This document shows, one piece after another, positions 59,001-64,000 of a DNA stretch of 64,000 nucleotides; position 1 is the first letter of the stretch; each line of letters begins with the position of its first letter. Source of the DNA: Pseudomonas brassicacearum (GTDB lineage Bacteria > Pseudomonadota > Gammaproteobacteria > Pseudomonadales > Pseudomonadaceae); contig NZ_CP007410.1 of assembly GCF_000585995.1 (NCBI RefSeq), positions 3,561,430-3,625,429 on the forward strand. Direction: 5' to 3'. The translations under genes and the position numbers were made by a program. Below the pieces are notes generated by a model. It made no database searches. It was given only the letters and a program-made list of their open reading frames with translations, and had not been told where the DNA came from.

Positions 59001-62000
59001 TGGAACAGGAGCATCGCCACCCAGCGCTGGTTGACCGGGTCATGGGCATAGCGCAGGCACATCAGTGGGGCCTGGCGAATATCCAGGCGATGATGACGGG
59101 AGTCGAAGCGCGCATGCAGTTGGATCACCGCGTCAGCGTCTTCAGCTTTCAGCGCGAGGGCTTCGACGCTCAACAGCGCCTTGCGCCAGACCACTTGTAT
59201 CGGCTGCTCCAGCCCCTCCCATAGCACCGCTGTGCGCAGAATATCGTGACGATCGATCACGCCCTGCAGCGCCTGGGCGAAAGCCTCGAGACGCGCCTCG
59301 TTGTGGAAGGCAAACATCGCCTGCAACACATAGGGGTCGCCCTGCCGGGCCGAAATATGGTGATAGAGGATGCCTTCCTGCAGCGGCGCCAGTGGGTAGA
59401 TGTCCTGCACGTTGGGCGCACCGCCCGGCACCGTGGCGACGATCAGGTCGATAGCCTCCTGGGTCAACGGCGCCAGCGGCAGCATGTCAGGGGTGATCCG
59501 CTCACAACCGGGCGTGATCCCGTTGGCCGGGACCTCGATCTCATTGCCGCCACCCACCGCTGCGGCCAGTGCCGCCAGGGTCGGCTGGCCGAACAGCACG
59601 CGGACATCCGCACTCAACCCGACCTGGCGCATCTGCTCGATCAGGTTGACGGCCAGCAAGGAGTGACCACCCAGCTCGAAGAAATGATCGTGCCGCCCGA
59701 CGCGCTCGACGTTGAGGACTTGTCGCCACAGGCGGGCCAGGATGATTTCGGTTTCGCCCACGGGAGCTTCGTAGCCACGGCTGATGATCGAAGCCTGGTC
59801 CGGCGCCGGCAAGGCTTTGCGGTCAAGCTTGCCGTTGGCGGTCAGCGGCAAGGCATCGAGGCGCACATAGGCGGCCGGTACCATGTAGTCCGGCAGGCGG
59901 GTTTGCAGATAAGTGCGCAGGGCTTCGATATCCGCCGCGTCATCGGGGTCGTGCAGTGTGAAATAGGCCACCAGGCGTTTCTCGCCGGGAACGTCTTCGC
60001 GAACCAGCACCGCCGCTTCCTTCACGTTATCGTGTTGTGCCAGGCGGGCTTCGATCTCCCCCGGCTCGATACGAAAACCACGGATTTTCACCTGGCCATC
60101 GTTACGGCCCAGGTACTCGATGTTGCCGTCGGCCAGGAAACGTCCCAGGTCACCCGTGCGGTACATCAGCGCCTGCGCCGTCTGGCTGAACGGGTCGACC
60201 AGGAATTTCTCGGCGGTCAGCTCGGGCCGGTTCAAATAGCCTTTCGCGACCCCCATGCCACCGATATAAAGCTCGCCGGGCACGCCTAGCGGCACCGGCC
60301 GCTGCTGCGAATCCAGCAGGTAGACCCGGGTATTGCCCAAGGGACGACCAATCGGGATGCTACCCTCGCCGACCGTCTTGATCTCGTAGGTGGTGGTGAA
60401 GGTGGTGGCTTCGGTCGGACCGTAACCGTTGAGCAGATGAGCCGGGGCGCCCTCTTTCAGGACGCGACCGATCACCGCTGGGTCGAGCACATCGCCACCG
60501 ACGATCAGGTAGCGCAACTGCGCGAACACCGTCATCAGGCCAGCCGCGTATTGATGGAACAGGCCGGCGGTCATCCACAACACGCTGACCGATTGCTCGC
60601 GCAGCAGTGCAGCAAAGCGCTCCTGGGACAACAGCACATCCTGCTCGACCACCACCACACAGCCGCCGTTGAGCAACGGTGCCCAGACGTCGAGGGTGCT
60701 GGCATCGAACGCCGGGTTGGAGGCAAAGGCCACCCGGTCCTGTTCGTTGAAGTCGGCGTAACCGTTGTTGATCACCAACCGACTGATCGCCCGGTGCGGC
60801 ACCAGCACGCCTTTTGGCGTGCCCGTGGAACCCGAGGTGTACATGATGTAGGCCGGCGCTTCGCTCGACTGGGGCCGCAGCCCGGCGTGGGCCGGCTGCT
60901 GGGAAAGGTCAAGGATGTCCAGGTCCACCCGGGGCACTGGTGGCGCCAGCACTTCGGTGCTGTGGGTCAAGGCCAGCACCGCGCGGCTGTCCTGGATCAT
61001 GAACTGCTGGCGTTCGGCGGGCGCGTTGACGTCCAGCGGCAGGTACACCGCCGCGCACTTGAGGACCGCCAACTGACTGATCAACAGATCCAGCGAACGT
61101 GGCAGCAGCAGTGCCACGGTTTCACCGGCTTGCAGGCCAAGGCCGATCAGATGACCGGCCAGGCGTTCGGCTTGGGTGTCCAGCTCACGGTAAGTCAGGG
61201 TTTGTCCGGCCTGCACCGCTGCCGGCGCGTCCGGACGGGCTTCGGCCTGCGCCTGGAACAAGGCATGAATCAGCTGCTCCCGGGGATAATCGCGCTCGGT
61301 GTCGTTGAACGCCAGCACCACCCGTTCACGCTCCACTGCCGGCAGGAACGACAGGCTGTTGAGTCTGGAGCCGGGCGCAGACTCCAAGGCATCCACCAGG
61401 CTTGCAACGGCGGCCTGCATGTAATTGCCGACGCGCTGCGCGCCGATCGGCACGCTGGCCTGCACCGTCAAGGCAAAGTCATCGGAGAAATCATCCACCG
61501 AGAGGATCAGCGGGTAGTTAGTGCGCTCTTCCGCGCTCAGGGCTTGGATCCCGTCCCAAGCCAGGCTGACGTCCGCCGGGAGGACTTGGGCCGCGCTGGC
61601 GCTGTGACGGTAGTTCAACAACGCACTGAACAGCGGCGCCGGCGCCGCCACACCACTGCAACGTTGCGCCAGGGCCAGGGAGGCGTATTCGTGGCTGAGC
61701 AGGCTGCTCAGCCAGCCGTGGGTGCTCTTCACTCCATCGCGCACGCTCTGCGCCCCCACGTCCACGCGCAACGGCAAGGTATTGATAAACATACCCAGCG
61801 CCCGGCTCATGCTTTCGCCGGCCTGCATGCGACCCAGCATCACCGTGCCGAACACCACGTCCTCACGGCCCGAGACGCCGCCCAGCACCTGCGCCCAGGC
61901 CAGGTGAAAGAGACTCGCCGCGCTCACACCGAGCTGTCGCGCTTGCCCGCGCAGGCGCCGACTGAGGTCTGGGGCCAGGGTCAGATGGCTTTCTTCGATG

Positions 62001-62968
62001 GCACTGCCGTCGCCCAGCACATCCTGTTGGCCGAAGGGTAAGGTCGGCTCCTCGACGTCGCCCAGCATCTCCCGGAAGAACGCCTCGTCAGCCTGCCGCT
62101 GGCCAGCCTGGCGGGTCCGCGCGACATAGTTGCGGTAAGGAATCGCGGGCTGCAGTTGTGCGGCCTGCCCCATCAGGTAAGCCTGCATTTCACTCTGCAC
62201 AACCATCAGGGCTTCGTGGTCGAGGGCCATGTGGTGGAACAACAGCATGGCGACCCAGCGCTGGTTGGCCGTGTCTTCGGCGACGACCAGCAACAGCAGC
62301 GGCGCCTGGCTGATATCCAGGCGATAGTGCCGGGGATCGAACCGCGCCTGCAATTGCGTCATCACGTCGCCCTCGATAAGGTCGGCGCTGATGTCCTTGA
62401 CTCCCAGCTGGGCCCCACGCCAGACCACTTGAACCGGCTCTTCCAGCCCTTCGCGGACGATGGCGGTGCGCAGAATGTCGTGACGATCGATCACGCTTTG
62501 CAAGGCATCGACAAAATCCGTCAGGCGCTCGCGCCGGGCAATACTGAACTGCGCTTGCAAGACATAAGGGTCGCCCTGGGTGGCCGTCAGGTGGTGATAA
62601 AGAATCCCCTCCTGCAACGGCGCCAGCGGGTAGATGTCCTGCACATTGGCCGCCCCGCCCGGCACGGTGGCCACGATGCGGTCGATGGCCGGCTGATCCA
62701 GGGTCACCAGCGGTAGCATCGCCGGCGTGATGTGCACGCAACCGGCAGGGATGGCATTGACGGGAATGTCGATTTCACTGCCCTTGCTGGCATCGTATTG
62801 CCCGGCCTGGATCAACGCGATCAACGCGGTTTTGTGCTCGCGCAACAAGGCCAATACCGCAGGCTCGCTCAGCGACTGTTTCCGGCCCCGTACCACGAGC
62901 TGATCGCCCTTGACTGATAGCTGTACGTCTTTTTCTTTTAGTGTCGCCAACAGTTCGATCACACTCAC
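49790..62968 (-). CDS. Four-module nonribosomal peptide synthetase (CrpB-like)
   Basis: A 4392-residue synthetase with four C-A-T modules and no thioesterase, so it hands its chain to the CrpC-like protein. Residues 1-60 (MSVIELLATLKEKDVQL...) are a TubC-type docking domain. Carrier serines (GGHS) lie near residues 1102, 2178, 3263 and 4333. Codes read Val, an aliphatic residue (DAMFLGCTYK), Ser and Ala. All four C domains have the dual E/C His motif; the fourth has HHLVDDVTS in the second motif. Translation starts at GTG 62966-62968, overlapping the upstream NRPS stop as GTGA, with GGAGA seven bases before it. The protein ends with a short basic tail (KIPTLTRKRSI), possibly the partner of the next docking domain. 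Confidence 0.95.
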   Translation of the reverse strand: MSVIELLATLKEKDVQLSVKGDQLVVRGRKQSLSEPAVLALLREHKTALIALIQAGQYDASKGSEIDIPVNAIPAGCVHITPAMLPLVTLDQPAIDRIVATVPGGAANVQDIYPLAPLQEGILYHHLTATQGDPYVLQAQFSIARRERLTDFVDALQSVIDRHDILRTAIVREGLEEPVQVVWRGAQLGVKDISADLIEGDVMTQLQARFDPRHYRLDISQAPLLLLVVAEDTANQRWVAMLLFHHMALDHEALMVVQSEMQAYLMGQAAQLQPAIPYRNYVARTRQAGQRQADEAFFREMLGDVEEPTLPFGQQDVLGDGSAIEESHLTLAPDLSRRLRGQARQLGVSAASLFHLAWAQVLGGVSGREDVVFGTVMLGRMQAGESMSRALGMFINTLPLRVDVGAQSVRDGVKSTHGWLSSLLSHEYASLALAQRCSGVAAPAPLFSALLNYRHSASAAQVLPADVSLAWDGIQALSAEERTNYPLILSVDDFSDDFALTVQASVPIGAQRVGNYMQAAVASLVDALESAPGSRLNSLSFLPAVERERVVLAFNDTERDYPREQLIHALFQAQAEARPDAPAAVQAGQTLTYRELDTQAERLAGHLIGLGLQAGETVALLLPRSLDLLISQLAVLKCAAVYLPLDVNAPAERQQFMIQDSRAVLALTHSTEVLAPPVPRVDLDILDLSQQPAHAGLRPQSSEAPAYIMYTSGSTGTPKGVLVPHRAISRLVINNGYADFNEQDRVAFASNPAFDASTLDVWAPLLNGGCVVVVEQDVLLSQERFAALLREQSVSVLWMTAGLFHQYAAGLMTVFAQLRYLIVGGDVLDPAVIGRVLKEGAPAHLLNGYGPTEATTFTTTYEIKTVGEGSIPIGRPLGNTRVYLLDSQQRPVPLGVPGELYIGGMGVAKGYLNRPELTAEKFLVDPFSQTAQALMYRTGDLGRFLADGNIEYLGRNDGQVKIRGFRIEPGEIEARLAQHDNVKEAAVLVREDVPGEKRLVAYFTLHDPDDAADIEALRTYLQTRLPDYMVPAAYVRLDALPLTANGKLDRKALPAPDQASIISRGYEAPVGETEIILARLWRQVLNVERVGRHDHFFELGGHSLLAVNLIEQMRQVGLSADVRVLFGQPTLAALAAAVGGGNEIEVPANGITPGCERITPDMLPLAPLTQEAIDLIVATVPGGAPNVQDIYPLAPLQEGILYHHISARQGDPYVLQAMFAFHNEARLEAFAQALQGVIDRHDILRTAVLWEGLEQPIQVVWRKALLSVEALALKAEDADAVIQLHARFDSRHHRLDIRQAPLMCLRYAHDPVNQRWVAMLLFHHIALDHTALDVVQQEMQMLLLGQADQLAEAMPYRNYVAQARLGVSEEEHEAFFRDMLGDVDEATLPLGLQQVQGDGRGIEEAKLAVDVGLSRRLRAQARQLGVSAASLHHLAWAQVLGRLSGREDVVFGTVLMGRMQGGEGADRALGMFINTLPLRVNLDEQGVRAGVKSTHGRLTALLGHEHASLALAQRCSGVASPAPLFSALLNYRHSAAGPTSGEAMNAWQGMEILGNEERTNYPLTLSVDDLGEGFMLSALVAQGIGAERICVYMGTALESLVQALEQAPQTPLNRLEILPETERNQLLVDFNATQRPYPQDQTVLALFEAQAAQLPQAIAVVHGQHQVSYGELNERANRLAHYLLGLGVQPDDCVAILLPRSIDLLTSQLAILKCAAAYVPLDRNASLERQGFMLEDCQAKFLLTFSSEVVPEGARRVDLDTLDTPEMTDNPALKQSSESIAYIMYTSGSTGQPKGVLVPHRAINRLVINNGYADFNAHDRIAFASNPAFDASTMDVWGALLNGGQVVVIDHESLLEPSRFARVLGEAGVTVLFVTTAIFNQYVQLIPEAIGGLRILLCGGERADVASFQRLLSLAPGLRLVHCYGPTETTTYATTLEVKVVAADAQSVPIGGPISNTQVYVLDTRQQLAPLGVVGEIYIGGQGVAKGYLNRADLTAEKFIADPFSHDPGALLYRTGDLGRWLPEGSLECLGRNDDQVKVRGFRIELGEIEAKLVACDGVKDAVVLVRADEPGEKRLVAYVIAQPQVTLTVAALREQLSASLAEYMVPAAFVMLPVFPLTLNGKVDRKALPVPLAEAYASQAYEAPLGEVEQTLAGMWAELLKVERIGRHDNFFELGGHSLLAMRLIERMRQVELSVDVRVLFNQPTLRALAAAVGGHREVVVPANVIVEGCERITPDMLPLAVLSQESIDRIVASVPGGASNVQDIYPLAPLQEGILYHHLTAKEGDPYVLQTLFGFDSRARLDDFTQALQRVIDRHEILRTSMVWESLDEPVQIVWRQARLSVDELEPGHGDTVARLYERFDARHYRLDVRQAPMLRLAIAEDEANQRWVAMLLFHHMVLDHTGLETLEREMQAHLLGKAHELGAAVPYRNYVAQARLGVGQQEHEAFFREMLGDIEEPTLPFGLQDVQGDGSGVEEVKLAVEAGLCRRLRVQARQLGVSAASVMHLAWAQVLGRVSGRDEVVFGTVLLGRMQGGEGADRALGMFINTLPLRVSLGGHGVYDGVKATHKRLTGLLGHEHAPLALAQRCSGVVAPTPLFSSMLNYRHCGVEVTAQALTAWQGIESIGGEERTNYPLALAVDDEGEGEGFSLVVQALAGTGAQRVGEYMQTTLENLVTALEQAPDTPLCELTSLPNAERQHLLETFNATAVDYPQGLTLHGLFEVRVDTCPDAVAVVSDEEQLSYAQLNRRANQVAHRLIALGIRPDDRVAICVERGVGMVAGLLGILKSGAAYVPLDPDYPLERLAYMLENSAPTVVLTQRALQASLPSTAARVMLLDAADEEGFSAQPTDNPQVDGLHANHLAYVIYTSGSTGLPKGVMNEHGGVVNRLLWMQDEYGLSAADAVLQKTPFSFDVSVWEFFWPLFSGARLVMARPGGHRDPAYLREVIQTQGITTLHFVPSMLDVFLAHGEASECEGLVRVMCSGEALPGHLVRRFKAQLPQTGLYNLYGPTEAAVDVTAWDCAGADTPDSTPIGKPIANTRIYLLDAHRQPVPMGVAGEIYIGGVQVARGYLHRPELTAERFLKDPFSSAANARMYKTGDLGRYLPDGNIDYLGRNDDQVKIRGFRIELGEIEARLAQHDAVKEAVVLAREEVPGEKRLVAYFTTHAADETADIETLRAHLQGQLPEYMVPSAYVRLDVLPLTPNGKLDRKALPAPDLASVVTREYEAPQGDVEAAIAGIWQDLLNLEQVGRHDNFFELGGHSLLAVKMIERMRQVQLSVDVRVLFGQPTLAALAAAVGGYREVAVPLNGIPDGCTRITPDMLPLAELDQPSIDDIVARVPGGAANVQDIYALAPLQEGILYHHLAAAQGDPYLQHVMFGFDSFTRLEQFAQALQAVIARHDILRTGVLWEGLPEPMQVVWRDARLSFESVALDPAAGDIATQLHQRFDPRFYRLDIRQAPMMQIAYAKDPANQRWVGMLLFHHLVDDVTSLAVLSAEIEAHMLGQAHRLSASVPYRNYVAQARLGVSREAHEGFFRDMLGDVDEPTLPFDLQDVQGDGSGIEEVRQDVEADLSRRLRVQARQLGVSAASLYHLVWAQVLGKVSGKDDVVFGTVLVGRMQGGEGADRALGMFINTLPLRVSLGAQAVRSGVKATHERLTALLGHEHASLALAQRCSGVEAPTPLFSALLNYRHTATAVSVEALSAWNGIQVLSGEERTNYPLMLSVDDQGEAFSFSVMTPARIGAQRLCGYVRHTLESLVRMLEQTPEAPLHRLSILPATESDQLLVTFNATEADYPRQQTIHGLFEDQVQRTPAAIAVIRGGQRLSYHELNERANRLAHYLRKQGVQPDSRVAICVERGIDMVVGLLAILKAGGGYVPLDPAYPLDRIAYMLKDSAPAAVLAQAATLELLAEASMPVINLDSGLWQDESALNPEIAGLTSAHLAYLIYTSGSTGLPKGVMIEHRNTVNFLTWAHRSFDAETLGKTLFSTSLNFDLAVYECFAPLTSGGSIEVVTNVLELQQGEHDITLINTVPSALKALLESGGLGEGVDTVNVAGEALKRSLVEALFEQTQVKRLCNLYGPSETTTYSSWVSMAREDGFAAHIGKPVANTQFYLLDEHQQPVPLGVPGEIYIGGAGVARGYLNRDDLTAERFLKDPFSTNANARMYKTGDLGRYLPDGNIEYLGRNDDQVKIRGFRIELGEIEAKLAQYPNLKETVVLAREDVPGDKRLVAYFTQHSNETADIEALRTHLQTRLPAYMVPAAYVRLEALPLTPNGKLDRKALPAPDSNAYSTRPYEAPEGEVETKLASLWAELLKVERVGRHDHFFELGGHSLLAVTLIERMRKDGMEADIRVLFGQPTLSQVAAAVGDVQRIVVPMTKIPTLTRKRSI
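53060..56311 (-). other. CrpB-like module 3 (dual E/C-A-T), predicted Ser (dehydrated later)
   Basis: C domain with YHHLTAKEGD and HHMVLDH; A code DVWHMSLVDK (Ser). The following C domain is the HHxVDDxTS variant, so dehydroalanine is expected. Corpeptin has Dhb at this place as I recall, which would need Thr. Confidence 0.8.
56312..59539 (-). other. CrpB-like module 2 (dual E/C-A-T), predicted aliphatic residue (Ile?)
   Basis: C domain with YHHISARQGD and HHIALDH. The A domain has FDASTMDVW, TVLFVTTA, ILLCGGE and HCYGPTETTTY, giving DAMFLGCTYK. I do not know an exact match. The pattern DAxxxGxT is aliphatic, and corpeptin has allo-Ile here as I recall it. Confidence 0.65.
59540..62968 (-). 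other. CrpB-like module 1 (dual E/C-A-T), predicted Val
   Basis: C domain with YHHLTATQGD and HHMALDH; A code DALWIGGTFK (Val). Dual function implies that the last residue added by the upstream NRPS is D. Confidence 0.8.
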
Positions 62969-64000
62969 AGGACAATCTCCATTTTTTCTGTCGTTGCCGC
63001 GTATTCCGAGAGCGTGGGCTGCTCGAATAACGTCCGCACATCCGCTTCCATGCCTTCCTGGCGCATCCGCTCCATCAGGCTGACGGCGAGCAAGGAGTGC
63101 CCGCCCAGTTCGAAGAAGTGATCGTGACGGCCGACACGCTCTACGTTGAGCACTTCAGCCCACAGCTGGGCCAGTGTGATTTCGGTTTCGCCGATGGGCG
63201 CTTCATAGCCACGGCTGATGAGTGAATCCAGGCCCGGTACCGGCAGCACCTTGCGGTTGAGCTTGCCGTTGGGCGTCAGCGGCATGGCGTCCAGGTAGAC
63301 GTAGGCCACCGGCACCATGAAGGCTGGCAGTTGTGCTTGCAGGTACGTGCGCAGCGCTTCGATGTTCAGCGCTTCATCTGGCGAGTATTGGGTGAAATAA
63401 GCCACCAGGCGTTTTTCGCCCGGTACGTCTTCACGGGCCAGCACTGCAGCTTCCTTCACCGCCTCGTGCTGGGCGAGCTTGGCTTCGATCTCGCCCAGTT
63501 CGATACGGAAACCGCGGATTTTCACCTGATCATCGTTGCGCCCCAGGTACTGCAGCGTGCCGTCGGGCAACCAGCGCCCGATGTCGCCCGTCTTGTACAA
63601 GCGGGCGTCGGCCTGGCCATAGAACGGGTCCGCCATGAAACGTTCGGCGCTGAGTTGCGGCAGGTTGAGGTAACCGCGCGCCACACCGACACCGCCGATG
63701 TGGATCTCGCCGGGCACCCCCACCGGCAGCAACTGACCATGGCCGTCCAGCACGTGCAATTGCATGTTGCGGATCGGCTTGCCAATCGGAATCGACTGGT
63801 CCCGGTAGGTTTCCAGGTCGGTATCAGCGGTGTGCCAGGCGACCACGTCACTGCACTCGGTCGGGCCGTAGCTGTTGATCACTGTCGGCCGTGGCTGTGG
63901 CAGTTTCTCCAGCATGCCGACCTGGATCGGCTCACCGCCCAGGACCACCCGTTGCAGGCAAGCCAGTGCCTGCTGATCGTCGGCGTCCACCAGCGCATGG
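62965..64000 (-). CDS. C-terminal end of an upstream NRPS (CrpA-like), partial
   Basis: 345 codons of an NRPS that continues beyond the right edge. Visible are the second half of an adenylation domain (VVLGGEP, NSYGPTECSDV, YKTGDIGRWLPDG, YLGRNDDQVKIRGFRIELGEIE, LPLTPNGKLNRK) and a carrier domain with FFELGGHSLLAV, then a short tail. Readable code positions are V-G-S-D-V-K (299 onward). These agree at most places with the homoserine-type code DLKNFGSDVK as I remember it. Corpeptin has Hse just before the Val that the next protein would add. Its TGA overlaps the next start by four bases, so translation is coupled. Confidence 0.92.
   Translation of the reverse strand, partial: HALVDADDQQALACLQRVVLGGEPIQVGMLEKLPQPRPTVINSYGPTECSDVVAWHTADTDLETYRDQSIPIGKPIRNMQLHVLDGHGQLLPVGVPGEIHIGGVGVARGYLNLPQLSAERFMADPFYGQADARLYKTGDIGRWLPDGTLQYLGRNDDQVKIRGFRIELGEIEAKLAQHEAVKEAAVLAREDVPGEKRLVAYFTQYSPDEALNIEALRTYLQAQLPAFMVPVAYVYLDAMPLTPNGKLNRKVLPVPGLDSLISRGYEAPIGETEITLAQLWAEVLNVERVGRHDHFFELGGHSLLAVSLMERMRQEGMEADVRTLFEQPTLSEYAATTEKMEIVL

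Overview
The window looks like a fluorescent Pseudomonas chromosome, most probably the P. corrugata / P. mediterranea / P. brassicacearum branch. It holds most of a lipopeptide nonribosomal peptide synthetase (NRPS) locus of the corpeptin type, with its quorum-sensing regulators and exporters. The species call rests on gene content (LuxR, LysE/RhtB, LuxI, an RfiA-like LuxR regulator, a PseABC-like RND pump, a diaminobutyrate aminotransferase, MacAB, NRPSs with tandem thioesterases) and on Pseudomonas-style REP repeats. No database search was possible.

Layout. 1-879 (-): a gene running off the left edge, encoding an anchored or exported protein with BNR-like motifs. 1072-3722 (+): a UvrA2-type ABC ATPase gene broken by a frameshift near 2136-2163. 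3723-4110: spacer with a hairpin and a 51-codon ORF behind a strong Shine-Dalgarno. 4111-7814: the regulatory block, luxR (+), a LysE/RhtB exporter (-), luxI (+) behind an 18-bp lux box, and a LuxR-type regulator without an acyl-homoserine-lactone (AHL) domain (+, RfiA-like). 7877-13487 (-): a three-gene RND efflux operon. 13779-15119 (+): 2,4-diaminobutyrate (Dab) aminotransferase. 15139-15271: paired REP elements. 15307-18422 (-): macA-macB. 18501-49445 (-): a nine-module NRPS with two C-terminal thioesterases (CrpC-like). 49790-62968 (-): a four-module NRPS (CrpB-like). 62965-64000 (-): the C-terminal end of a further NRPS (CrpA-like) whose rest lies beyond the right edge.

How it works together. 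Reading the ten specificity positions of each adenylation domain gives, in assembly order: (Hse?, partial domain)-Val-aliphatic (Ile?)-Ser-Ala / Ala-Ala-Val-Thr-Thr-Ala-Dab-Ser-Val(Ile), then release by the tandem thioesterases. As I recall it, this is the C-terminal part of corpeptin, except that a Ser replaces the Thr that would give Dhb at the third position. The dat gene would supply Dab. MacAB and the RND pump are the likely exporters. LuxI/LuxR with RfiA is the likely switch.

Most interesting signal. Eleven of the thirteen condensation domains carry the elongated N-terminal His motif of dual epimerisation/condensation domains. In nine of these the second His motif reads HHxxxDH. In the other two it reads HHxVDDxTS. 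Those two sit directly downstream of a Ser module and of the first of two tandem Thr modules, the residues expected to become dehydroalanine and dehydrobutyrine. Nearly identical Ser and Thr adenylation domains elsewhere in the same proteins are followed by the HHxxxDH form. The sequence therefore suggests that a condensation-domain subtype decides dehydration. Long near-identical adenylation cassettes shared between modules indicate recent recombination.
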